Assembly: GCA_002431395.1 (NCBI GenBank)
Contig: DJEU01000065.1
Coordinates: 1 to 64,000, forward strand
Reading direction: 5' to 3'
Source: Lachnoclostridium sp. UBA5890
Lineage (GTDB): Bacteria > Bacillota > Clostridia > Lachnospirales > Lachnospiraceae
DNA: 64,000 nucleotides
Under the pieces are notes generated by a model. It made no database searches. It was given only the letters and a program-made list of their open reading frames with translations, and was not told where the DNA came from. Of the stretch, positions 55,939 through 64,000 are shown in pieces (positions within the stretch are counted from its first letter, which is position 1; each line of letters begins with the position of its first letter). Position numbers and translations under genes: made by a program.

Positions 55939-55962
55939 CCTATTCTATAAGTCGTTCAACTA

Positions 55963-58900
55963 TTATTTATACAGTTCAACCAGCTTCTGCAAGTGATCGT
56001 AACGAGCCTTTGCAGCTTCCTCGGATTCTTTGAACAGTCTTTCTGCTCTTTCTGGGAAAGGCTTGATCAGACGTGTATAACGTGCTTCGTTGTTCAAGAA
56101 GTCTTGGTAAGAACCGTCTCCTTCTTTGGATGTCAAAGTGAATGGGTTCTTTCCTTCTGCCTTCAAGTCTGGATTGAAGCTGAACAAGTTCCAGTATCCA
56201 GCCTTAACAGCTTTCTTCATCTCATCCTGGCAATGGTTCATACCACCCTTAGCGATACCGTGGAGTTCGCAAGGAGCGTAACCAATGATCAGAGATGGTC
56301 CGTTGTAAGCTTCTGCTTCTGCGATAGCTTTTACAGCCTGTGCAGGATTTGCACCAAGAGCGATCTGTGCTACGTATACGTAACCATAGCTCATAGCGAT
56401 TTCAGCAAGACTCTTCTTACCGATTTCTTTTCCGGCAGCAGCAAACTGACAAACTTCACCGATGTTAGAAGCCTTAGATGCCTGACCACCTGTATTGGAG
56501 TACATCTCTGTATCGAATACCATTACGTTTACGTTCTCACCGGATGCAAGCACGTGGTCCAAACCACCAAATCCGATGTCGTAAGCCCAACCGTCACCAC
56601 CGAAGATCCATACGGACTTCTTAGCAAGGTACTGTTTCTTATCAAGGATTTCCTTGGAAAGCTCGCAGCCAGCGGCAGCAGCTTTTTCGATCTCAGCAAC
56701 CATTGCTTTTGTAGCAGCAGTATTTGCTTTTGTATTATCTTTTGTCTCAAAGTATTTATCTACAGCAGCTTTCAATTCAGCAGATGCCTTATCGGAAGCA
56801 GCCAATTCTTTTACTTTGTCCATGGTCTGCTCACGAAGAACTTTCTGACCAATGTACATACCAAGACCATGCTCAGCATTGTCCTCGAACAAGGAGTTTG
56901 CCCAAGCCGGACCCTGTTTGGAATCTTTGTTTACAGTATATGGTGATGTAGCAGCCGGACCACCCCAGATAGAGGAACATCCTGTTGCATTGGAGATGTA
57001 CATCTGCTCACCAAACAACTGTGTGATCAAACGAGCATAAGATGTCTCTGCACATCCTGCACAACTTCCGGAGAACTCGAGAAGTGGCTGATTGTACTGG
57101 GAACCAATTGGTGTAGCATCCGTAAATACCGGTTTGATATCTTTCTTACCAACGTTAGCAACGAGGTAATCAAATACCGGCTGCTGGTCTGCCTGAGATT
57201 CCTGAGGAACCATCTTGATCGCGCCCTTAGCAGCGGCAGGACAAACGGTAATACACTCACCACATCCCATACAGTCTAATGGAGAAACCGTCATTGTGAA
57301 CTTCATTCCATCTGCTACTGCATGTTTTGCATCTGCAAGTTTAATCTGTGAAGGAGCAACTTTTACTTCGTTCTCATCAAGGATGAATGGACGAATTGTT
57401 GCATGGGAACAAACAAATGCACAACTGTTACACTGTACACAGCTTGCCGGATCCCACTCTGGTACCATTACGGCTGTACCACGTTTCTCGTATGCGGAAG
57501 CACCGAGTTCGAACTGTCCGTCTGCAATATCTTTGAATGCAGATACCGGAAGGCTGTCACCATCCATAAGAGAGATTGGCTCGAGAAGGTCTTTCACCAT
57601 CTTAACAACCTCTGGACGTCCTGTAAGTTCTTTTGCAGGAGCATCTGCTTCCGGATTTGCCCAAGAAGCCGGAACTTCTACTTTATGAACTGCATCTACA
57701 CCAGCATCGATTGCTTTGTAGTTCATTTCTACGACTGCATCACCCTTCTTAGAGTAGGATTTCTTAGCAGCAGCTTTCATGTACTCAACAGCTTCGTCGA
57801 TTGGCATGATATTTGCAAGTTTGAAGAATGCGGACTGAAGAATTGTGTTAGTACGTTTACCCATACCAATTTCAATTGCTTTGTCGATCGCATTGATTGT
57901 ATACAACTGGATATTATTGTCAGCGATGTATTTCTTGGAAGCAGCCGGCATATGTTTGTCAAGCTCTTCATCTGTCCACTGGCAGTTGATCATGAAGATT
58001 CCGCCCGGTTTTACATCCTGAACCATCTTGTATCCTTTTACTACATAAGATGGGTTGTGGCAAGCCACGAAGTCTGCCTGATTGATGTAGTAAGGGCTCT
58101 TGATCGGTTTGTCACCAAAACGAAGATGGGAAATTGTAATACCACCTGTCTTCTTGGAGTCATACTGGAAGTATGCCTGGATGTATTTGTCTGTGTGGTC
58201 ACCGATGATCTTTGTAGAGTTCTTGTTAGCACCTACTGTACCGTCTCCACCAAGGCCCCAGAACTTACATTCTACAGTACCTTCTGCAGATGTGATAGGA
58301 GCTGGTTTTACTTCCGGAAGACTGAGGTTTGTAACATCGTCTACGATACCGATTGTAAAACGAGGTTTTGGAGCATCTTTCTCCAACTCTTTGTAAATAG
58401 CAAATACAGATGAAGGTGGTGTATCCTTGGAACCAAGTCCATAACGTCCACCTGTCAAAATGATATCATTCAAGCCGGCTTCACGAAGTGTAGTAGCCAC
58501 ATCAAGGTAAAGTGGTTCACCAAGTGTACCAGGCTCTTTTGTACGGTCAAGTACAGCGATCTTCTTAGCCGTCTTAGGAATTACTTTCAAGATGTGCTCG
58601 GAAGACCAAGGACGATACAAACGAACTTTGATCAAACCTACTTTTTCGCCTTTTGCTGTCAAGTAGTCGATTACTTCTTCTGCAACGTCACAGATGGAAC
58701 CCATAGCGATGATGACACGGTCAGCATCCTCAGCTCCATAATAGTTAAACAGATCATAGTCTGTTCCTAATTTTTCATTGACTTTGCCCATGTATTTTTC
58801 AACAACTGCCGGCAAAGCATCATATACTGGGTTACAAGCTTCACGATGCTGGAAGAATACGTCACCGTTTTCATGAGAACCACGCATAGCAGGATGCTCT

Positions 58901-59529
58901 GGGTTCAATGCATGCTGACGGAATTCTTCAACAGCGTCCATGTTGCACATTTCTTTCAGATCTTCATAATCCCATTTCTCAATTTTCTGAATCTCGTGAG
59001 ATGTACGGAATCCATCGAAGAAGTTAATAAATGGAACTTTTCCTTCCAAAGCTGCCAAATGAGCAACCGGGCTCAAGTCCATAACTTCCTGTGGATTTGT
59101 CTCAGCAAGCATAGCAAAACCTGTCTGACGACATGCGTAAACGTCACTGTGATCTCCAAAGATGTTCAAAGACTGTGTTGATACGGTACGAGCAGATACG
59201 TCAAATACGCAAGGAAGCTGCTCTGCTGCAATCTTGTACATGTTAGGAATCATCAAAAGAAGTCCCTGGGAAGCAGTAAATGTTGTTGTAAGTGCACCTG
59301 CTGCAAGAGAACCATGTACGGTACCTGCTGCACCAGCCTCTGATTGCATCTCAACTACTTTTACTGTGTTTCCAAAAATGTTCTTCTGTCCCGCTGCAGA
59401 CCACTGGTCAACGGTATCTGCCATCGGACTAGAAGGTGTAATAGGATAGATACCAGCTACTTCTGTGTAGGCATATGCCACATGAGCGGCAGCTGTATTT
59501 CCATCCATGGATTGTTTTGCTCTAGCCAT
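55963..59529 (-). CDS. nifJ: Pyruvate:ferredoxin (flavodoxin) oxidoreductase
   Basis: 1188-aa single-chain enzyme oxidising pyruvate to acetyl-CoA and CO2 with reduction of ferredoxin, central to anaerobic fermentation. In order: TPP pyrimidine domain (GIYPITPSSPMAD), gamma domain, two ferredoxin-type clusters CVQCNSCAFVC and CMGCGECITVCP, a further cluster with CAGCAET, and TPP-binding GDGWAYDIGFGGLDHVL. Codon use looks adapted to high expression. AGGAGG lies 11 nt before the ATG. Promoter at 59578-59606. Confidence 0.97.
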   Translation of the reverse strand: MARAKQSMDGNTAAAHVAYAYTEVAGIYPITPSSPMADTVDQWSAAGQKNIFGNTVKVVEMQSEAGAAGTVHGSLAAGALTTTFTASQGLLLMIPNMYKIAAEQLPCVFDVSARTVSTQSLNIFGDHSDVYACRQTGFAMLAETNPQEVMDLSPVAHLAALEGKVPFINFFDGFRTSHEIQKIEKWDYEDLKEMCNMDAVEEFRQHALNPEHPAMRGSHENGDVFFQHREACNPVYDALPAVVEKYMGKVNEKLGTDYDLFNYYGAEDADRVIIAMGSICDVAEEVIDYLTAKGEKVGLIKVRLYRPWSSEHILKVIPKTAKKIAVLDRTKEPGTLGEPLYLDVATTLREAGLNDIILTGGRYGLGSKDTPPSSVFAIYKELEKDAPKPRFTIGIVDDVTNLSLPEVKPAPITSAEGTVECKFWGLGGDGTVGANKNSTKIIGDHTDKYIQAYFQYDSKKTGGITISHLRFGDKPIKSPYYINQADFVACHNPSYVVKGYKMVQDVKPGGIFMINCQWTDEELDKHMPAASKKYIADNNIQLYTINAIDKAIEIGMGKRTNTILQSAFFKLANIMPIDEAVEYMKAAAKKSYSKKGDAVVEMNYKAIDAGVDAVHKVEVPASWANPEADAPAKELTGRPEVVKMVKDLLEPISLMDGDSLPVSAFKDIADGQFELGASAYEKRGTAVMVPEWDPASCVQCNSCAFVCSHATIRPFILDENEVKVAPSQIKLADAKHAVADGMKFTMTVSPLDCMGCGECITVCPAAAKGAIKMVPQESQADQQPVFDYLVANVGKKDIKPVFTDATPIGSQYNQPLLEFSGSCAGCAETSYARLITQLFGEQMYISNATGCSSIWGGPAATSPYTVNKDSKQGPAWANSLFEDNAEHGLGMYIGQKVLREQTMDKVKELAASDKASAELKAAVDKYFETKDNTKANTAATKAMVAEIEKAAAAGCELSKEILDKKQYLAKKSVWIFGGDGWAYDIGFGGLDHVLASGENVNVMVFDTEMYSNTGGQASKASNIGEVCQFAAAGKEIGKKSLAEIAMSYGYVYVAQIALGANPAQAVKAIAEAEAYNGPSLIIGYAPCELHGIAKGGMNHCQDEMKKAVKAGYWNLFSFNPDLKAEGKNPFTLTSKEGDGSYQDFLNNEARYTRLIKPFPERAERLFKESEEAAKARYDHLQKLVELYK

Positions 59530-59577
59530 TTTTATAGAATCCTCCTTGTTAATTGAAATTATTTATCACTAAGAATC

Positions 59578-59606
59578 ATTTTAGCACCATCACCAAAAAA
59601 AGTAAA
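59578..59606 (-). promoter_or_regulatory. Likely nifJ promoter
   Basis: Minus strand TTTACT (59601-59606), 17-bp spacer, TAAAAT (59578-59583), about 49 nt before the start codon. Confidence 0.5.
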
Positions 59607-59665
59607 GTGATAAAAGGAGAATCTCGTCGAATTTTACGAACATTTCATTTTTTTTTCATTTTTCC

Positions 59666-59694
59666 TTGACATCAAATCTCTTTCATTGTATCAT
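59666..59694 (+). promoter_or_regulatory. Promoter of the GntR-ABC operon
   Basis: TTGACA (59666-59671), 17-bp spacer, TATCAT (59689-59694), followed directly by an inverted repeat. Confidence 0.75.
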
Positions 59695-59695
59695 T

Positions 59696-59713
59696 GTGTT
59701 AATCACTTAATAC
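59696..59713. promoter_or_regulatory. Likely operator of the YtrA-type regulator
   Basis: GTGTTAA-TCAC-TTAATAC, 7-bp arms with one mismatch, at the expected transcription start. Position suggests autorepression by the GntR protein. Confidence 0.5.
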
Positions 59714-59737
59714 AATAATACAGAAAGGAGAAGCACT

Positions 59738-60103
59738 ATGCAATGGGAACTTACCAATGACCGTCCTTTGTATATCCAGTTGACGGAACAGCTAAAACGG
59801 CTGATCCTATCCGGAGAATATGCACCCGGGGAACCTTTTCCGTCTGTCCGAGAATTGGCAACTTCTGCCAATGTCAATCCTAACACAATGCAGCGGGCAC
59901 TTTCCGAACTGGAGCGCGAAGGTCTCCTGATCACAGAGCGTACTGCCGGGCGGCGTATTACCAGTGACCATTCGATGTTGGAAGCGATGCGTTCCGAACT
60001 TGCCCTTGCGCATCTGAAAAAACTGCGGAGCGAACTGACATCTCTTGGTTTTAAACCGGAAAAACAATTGGATTTTATCCAAAAGGCATGGGATAAAGAC
60101 TAA
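59738..60103 (+). CDS. GntR family regulator, YtrA subfamily
   Basis: 121 aa. N-terminal winged HTH (YIQLTEQLKRLILSGEY, SVRELATSANVNPNTMQRALSELEREGLL) and only a short helical tail, the size typical of YtrA-type regulators that control a neighbouring ABC transporter. AGAAAGGAG precedes the ATG. First gene of a three-gene operon. Confidence 0.92.
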   Translation: MQWELTNDRPLYIQLTEQLKRLILSGEYAPGEPFPSVRELATSANVNPNTMQRALSELEREGLLITERTAGRRITSDHSMLEAMRSELALAHLKKLRSELTSLGFKPEKQLDFIQKAWDKD

Positions 60104-60130
60104 ACTTTCTTATTAAATGGAGGATTATTT

Positions 60131-60826
60131 ATGATTATTTTAGAAACAAAGGGATTGACCAAACGATTTGGTCGTTCACTGGCACTCGACAACGTGGACA
60201 TCACACTGGAGTGCGGTAAAATTGTAGGTCTTTTAGGGCCAAACGGCAGCGGAAAGACAACGTTCCTGAAACTGCTCAACGGGCTTCTCAAACCCGATCA
60301 GGGAACGATTACGATCGGTGGAGAAACTCCGGGGATCATCACGAAACAGCATGTTTCTTTTCTGCCGGACAGCAACTATTTTCCAAAATGGATGAGGGTA
60401 ACACAACTTCTGGAATATTTCGGAGATTTCTATGATGATTTCGAACGGGAAAAAGCGACCTTTATGCTTGCCAAACTAGATATTGATTCCCATATGAAAT
60501 TGTCACATATGTCAAAGGGAACCTTGGAAAAAGTACAGCTGATCCTCGCGATGAGCCGCAATGCAAATCTGTATTGTCTGGATGAACCGATCGGCGGTGT
60601 TGATCCGGCGACAAGAGATTATATCCTCAATACGATCGTAAGCAATTATTGTGAAAATTCGACCGTTCTTATCTCGACACATCTGATCGCGGATGTGGAA
60701 AATGTTCTGGATGAGGTCATTTTCCTGCAAAACGGACAGGTCCGCCTGCAGTCCAGCGTAGATGATATCCGGGAAAAAGAAAACAAATCCGTCGATGCAC
60801 TTTTCAGGGAGGTATTCAAATGTTAA
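60131..60826 (+). CDS. ABC transporter ATP-binding protein
   Basis: 231 aa. Walker A GPNGSGKTT, Walker B LYCLDEPIGGVD, H-loop STHLIADVE. The signature is degenerate (MSKGTLEKVQ in place of LSGGQ), as in YtrB-like and bacitracin-type transporters. The end overlaps the permease start. Substrate unknown; in Bacillus, YtrA-linked transporters respond to cell-wall antibiotics. Confidence 0.92.
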   Translation: MIILETKGLTKRFGRSLALDNVDITLECGKIVGLLGPNGSGKTTFLKLLNGLLKPDQGTITIGGETPGIITKQHVSFLPDSNYFPKWMRVTQLLEYFGDFYDDFEREKATFMLAKLDIDSHMKLSHMSKGTLEKVQLILAMSRNANLYCLDEPIGGVDPATRDYILNTIVSNYCENSTVLISTHLIADVENVLDEVIFLQNGQVRLQSSVDDIREKENKSVDALFREVFKC

Positions 60827-61599
60827 AAAAATTGATCAAACACGAATTCAAAGCGACCTATCGCTTTTATGTGCCGGTTTACATAGCACTTATTGCTCTC
60901 GTAGCACTTGCGTGCATCTTTTTAACCGTCATAGAACACTTTGATGTCAATGAACTGTTTTTGTCGATCACACTGCCGCTCGGTGCGATCGTAGGTTTTC
61001 TCGCCATCATTTTTACGGTACTTTCCCCGTACATTTTCATATGTCTGCGGTTTTACCGTTCCACGGCAACACGTGAAGGCTACTTGACATTCACACTTCC
61101 GGCAACCACAAACCAGATCCTGTTTTCCAAATTTCTGGTATCCTTTTTGTGGGCAGTCCTTACTATCGCAGTAACACTGTTTGCTTTATTCGTTCTCTGC
61201 GCTGTCGGATTTGATTCGGAAATTACCTTTACGGCGATCCGCCAATTTTTAAAGAGTGAAACATTTGATTTCACGACGATTCTCTCGTTTATTACGGGAT
61301 ACATCAATTCCATCCTTGCCATCTATGCATCAATCAGCCTGGGACAATTTGTACGCGATCACCGTGTCATCGCTTCGATTGCTTTTTATGCGGCCATCTA
61401 CACGGTGCAGCAGATTGTCAGCCTTGTTGTACTGATTCCGGTTATGATCGGCACCGGCATTTTTTCAGCGGGGGACACGCTGAATTATTCCGATACGGGA
61501 ATGTTAACCATACTATCCCTTATCATTTCCGTTGTATTTTCTGTTATATTCTACTTTATTTCAGAACGTATTTTAGACCGCAAATTGAATTTGCCGTGA
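60820..61599 (+). CDS. ABC transporter permease
   Basis: 259-aa membrane protein with six hydrophobic segments at about 20-40, 50-75, 105-130, 145-170, 185-210 and 220-245. It begins MLKKLIKHEFKATYRF, typical of ABC-2-like permeases of YtrA-regulated operons. It overlaps the ATPase gene by 7 nt, so they surely form one complex. Confidence 0.85.
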   Translation: MLKKLIKHEFKATYRFYVPVYIALIALVALACIFLTVIEHFDVNELFLSITLPLGAIVGFLAIIFTVLSPYIFICLRFYRSTATREGYLTFTLPATTNQILFSKFLVSFLWAVLTIAVTLFALFVLCAVGFDSEITFTAIRQFLKSETFDFTTILSFITGYINSILAIYASISLGQFVRDHRVIASIAFYAAIYTVQQIVSLVVLIPVMIGTGIFSAGDTLNYSDTGMLTILSLIISVVFSVIFYFISERILDRKLNLP

Positions 61600-61628
61600 T
61601 GATTGTTTGCAATAAAACTACATTAGAA

Positions 61629-61660
61629 AAGCCCCTGACTGCACTCGCAGCCGGGGGCTT
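61629..61660. terminator. Terminator between ABC operon and histidine kinase gene
   Basis: AAGCCCC / GGGGCTT stem with an 18-nt loop lying between two convergent genes; flanking T-rich sequence is modest. Confidence 0.6.
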
Positions 61661-61666
61661 CGTCAT

Positions 61667-64000
61667 TTATACCGTCAGCCATTTATCCAAAATACTCTGC
61701 AGTTGCACGATGTCGATCGGCTTTGCCAGATGCTGATTCATTCCGGCATGTTTGGCATTCAAAATATCTTCGGTAAATGCATTTGCCGTAACCGCAATAA
61801 CCGGAACCTGTTTCAGATCTTCTCTTTCTTGATTTCGAAGTGCCTTGCAGCATTCATACCCGTTCATAACAGGCATCTGAATATCCAGAAAAAGGATATC
61901 ATAATAATATTCCGGTTTTTCAAGAACATCATCCAGCGCTTTTTTTCCATTTTCTGCCGTATGTACTTCAATTCCTGTCATTTCCAAAAGTTCTTTAGCA
62001 ATCTGTACATTAATCTCATTATCATCCACAAGAAGTGCTCTTTTCCCGATATAGCGATGTTCGCGGTATGTTTCCATCGAATTTTTTCCTTTTGGAGAGG
62101 TCTCATCAAATATCGCCTGAAATGTCGCTGACAATTTGGATTTAAAAATCGGCTTGGAGATAAAAGCATCTACTCCTGCCTCTCTTGCCTCATGCTCAAT
62201 CTCACTCCAGTCGAAAGCAGAAATGATAATTACCGGTATTTCCTCTCCAACGGCTTTTCGAATCTCTCTTGCCGTCTCGATTCCGTTCATATCCGGCATC
62301 TTCCAATCAATGATCACCGCTTGAAACTCGTCGCCCTCTTCCTTTTGCTGAATCACACTCTGCACAGCCTCTCTGCCGGAAAGCACCCATCTGCTCTTCA
62401 TGCCAAGGCTTTCTAACATATTGCACACGCTGACACATGCCACCTCTTCATCATCGACGACAAGAACATGCAAATCCGCAAGACACTCCTGTTTCACATC
62501 CTCGGTTTCCTGCAGTTTCAGTAAAACCGTAACCGTAAAACGGGAACCACGGTTTAATTCACTCTCTACCGTGATTTCTCCGCCCATCATCTGCACGACA
62601 TTTTTAACGATCGACATACCAAGTCCGGTTCCCTGAACCTTATCAATACGGCTGTCTTCCGCGCGCTCAAATGGCTCAAAGATACGCTGCAAAAATTCTT
62701 CACTCATTCCAATTCCTGTATCTTCAATTACAAATTGGAAGCATCCTGTCCGCGTCATTCTCGTCTTTTTTTCGCAAATATTTACTCGGATCGCGCCACC
62801 CTCTGGAGTATACTTGACTGCATTACTCATAATATTGGTTATGATCTTCTGAACATACAAGCTGTCTCCGATCACATTTTCATGTTTGATATCTTCGATC
62901 AGAATGGACAATTCCTGATTTTTTTCTTCCACGGAAGGATGGATCATTTCCAGTGTTGTCTCTAGCAGATCGGAAAGATTAAATTCCTCCTCTGCCAGCG
63001 TCAGATGACCGGCCTCAATCCGTGACATATCCAAAACTTCATTAATCAGAGCCAACAAATGACGGCTCGAAACGGTAATCTTTTTCAGGCAGTCCTCCAC
63101 ACGTTCCCGTTCCTCAATATGACTTCCGGCAAGTGCGGTCATTCCAATAATCGCATTCATTGGTGTGCGGATATCATGCGACATTTTAGACAGGAAATCA
63201 CTCTTTGCCCGGCTGGCATTTTCTGCTACTTGATACGCCTCCCGCAAGGCATCCTTACTGCGCATCTCATCCATTTTAATCTTTGTTTTATCCTGGGATG
63301 CCAGAAGAACTTTTGAAGCCTCCCCATCTTTCCTCTCCATACAGAGAACAGCGAGGTTTGTCCAACGATAATCCGTCCCCTCAAATTCTTCCGAATATTC
63401 ATACATTAAATTGTCTTTGTTTTTCAATGCTTCCTTCAAATGGTCAATGGAAAAATAGTGATCCATAGATAATTTTTTCTCCCCGGAATCATAACACTCA
63501 CAAAATACCTTTTCTACAATATCATGATAATTTCCCTGCTTTTCTACACCAGGCAAGTTTACATTTTCTCCCTCTGTGATATATTCGTACCAATCTTTAT
63601 CAAGATCTACCAGCATAAAACGGTCAAACATTCTCGTGATCGCACCGACCATTCCGGTAACCGATTTTCTTTGCTGCTCCGTTTTCCACCACCTGTGACG
63701 CGCCAAAATAATGATTGCCACAACATAAATCAAAAACAACGCAAACAATGTGCCTGCCATCTTCATATTATCTGTATTCGCATCTCCACGGATTTCTTCG
63801 ATTGCTTTTACCGGGAACATCTGCAAAACCGTCAGATCACAATTTTTCATTCCCATCATATAAGCCTGCGTATCCCCATGGTCTGTGTGAAATACAAAAC
63901 CATACGCCTCCACATCATTCATATGACGAATCAATTCTTTTTTCGTAGTTCCCTCTATCGATCTGCTGTCATTAAAATATTCTTCCATCGAAGCGGCTTT
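61667..64000 (-). CDS. Hybrid sensor histidine kinase/response regulator (partial)
   Basis: At least 773 aa; the frame stays open through the window end, so the N-terminus is missing. Numbering from the first ATG (63988): extracytoplasmic sensor part 1-75, membrane helix about 78-97, PAS-like region 110-235, HisKA with His271 (MSHDIRTPMNAI), HATPase with GTGLGMSIVK, then two receiver domains (LVVDDEEVA near 510 and LLVDDNEIN near 655, the second with phosphoacceptor Asp in FLDIQMP). This is the large hybrid kinase type common in gut Clostridia. Stimulus unknown. Confidence 0.9.
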   Translation of the reverse strand, partial: KAASMEEYFNDSRSIEGTTKKELIRHMNDVEAYGFVFHTDHGDTQAYMMGMKNCDLTVLQMFPVKAIEEIRGDANTDNMKMAGTLFALFLIYVVAIIILARHRWWKTEQQRKSVTGMVGAITRMFDRFMLVDLDKDWYEYITEGENVNLPGVEKQGNYHDIVEKVFCECYDSGEKKLSMDHYFSIDHLKEALKNKDNLMYEYSEEFEGTDYRWTNLAVLCMERKDGEASKVLLASQDKTKIKMDEMRSKDALREAYQVAENASRAKSDFLSKMSHDIRTPMNAIIGMTALAGSHIEERERVEDCLKKITVSSRHLLALINEVLDMSRIEAGHLTLAEEEFNLSDLLETTLEMIHPSVEEKNQELSILIEDIKHENVIGDSLYVQKIITNIMSNAVKYTPEGGAIRVNICEKKTRMTRTGCFQFVIEDTGIGMSEEFLQRIFEPFERAEDSRIDKVQGTGLGMSIVKNVVQMMGGEITVESELNRGSRFTVTVLLKLQETEDVKQECLADLHVLVVDDEEVACVSVCNMLESLGMKSRWVLSGREAVQSVIQQKEEGDEFQAVIIDWKMPDMNGIETAREIRKAVGEEIPVIIISAFDWSEIEHEAREAGVDAFISKPIFKSKLSATFQAIFDETSPKGKNSMETYREHRYIGKRALLVDDNEINVQIAKELLEMTGIEVHTAENGKKALDDVLEKPEYYYDILFLDIQMPVMNGYECCKALRNQEREDLKQVPVIAVTANAFTEDILNAKHAGMNQHLAKPIDIVQLQSILDKWLTV

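Larger units (their letters stand above)
55121..55962. other. 842-base intergenic region with promoter, two repeat families and terminator
   Basis: No gene is supported here. From left to right it contains the metY promoter and operator, a short AT-rich then GC-rich stretch (55240-55368), three 64-bp direct repeats, five hairpin repeats, and the terminator of the pyruvate:ferredoxin oxidoreductase gene. The open frames that cross the repeats have repetitive translations and no binding sites. Confidence 0.7.

Overview
The window reads as chromosomal DNA of a low-to-moderate GC, anaerobic, Gram-positive Clostridia bacterium, most probably of the family Lachnospiraceae. The signs are strong AGGAGG-type ribosome binding sites, a single-chain pyruvate:ferredoxin oxidoreductase, glycogen enzymes, a SigK-like sporulation sigma factor next to Csp-like subtilases, and a teichoic-acid-like surface polymer locus. 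I saw no rRNA, tRNA, CRISPR array, integrase or transposase.

Layout. (1) 1-3080: small accessory genes on the minus strand (GNAT acetyltransferase, short pyrophosphatase, cytidine deaminase, zinc-ribbon protein), a PHP-phosphatase remnant, and about 475 bases without a clear gene that are rich in short inverted repeats. (2) 3082-35290: one large minus-strand surface-polysaccharide locus. It encodes three activated-sugar routes. CDP-ribitol is made by TarI and TarJ. GDP-mannose and then GDP-D-rhamnose are made by ManA, a phosphohexomutase, ManC, Gmd and an Rmd-type reductase. A CDP-3,6-dideoxy-4-ketohexose is made by RfbF, RfbG and RfbH, followed by a split transketolase and an NAD-dependent epimerase/reductase that could build a branched-chain sugar. 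With them are two CDP-glycerol/ribitol-phosphotransferase proteins, two polyprenyl-phosphate-type GT2 enzymes, a GtrA flippase, four polytopic GT-C or YfhO-like proteins, and a DUF6270-like protein. Promoters are visible at 35319-35347 and 33178-33206. (3) 35413-41044: sporulation-flavoured genes (S8 protease, SigK-like sigma factor, Csp-like S8 protease) flanking glycogen phosphorylase. (4) 41239-45631: DHFR, HflX, ZIP transporter, YoaK-like protein and a LysR regulator. (5) 45659-48826: copper homeostasis (CopA, CopZ, divergent CsoR) with a CsoR-type operator. (6) 48892-55120: glycogen synthase, two O-acetylhomoserine sulfhydrylases, AraD, CysK and an IscR-like Rrf2 regulator. (7) 55240-55960: a non-coding repeat cluster. 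(8) 55963-64000: pyruvate:ferredoxin oxidoreductase, a YtrA-type regulator with its ABC transporter, and a hybrid histidine kinase cut by the window end.

The most interesting observations are the RfbFGH plus split-transketolase module (possible two-carbon extension of a CDP-3,6-dideoxyhexose), the SigK-like/Csp-like gene pair with mother-cell-type promoter motifs, a 13-bp terminal-inverted-repeat element present as long and short copies, a nested inverted-repeat element inside the copper control region, and two adjacent families of tandem repeats upstream of metY. All assignments were made by reading the sequence; no database search was run.
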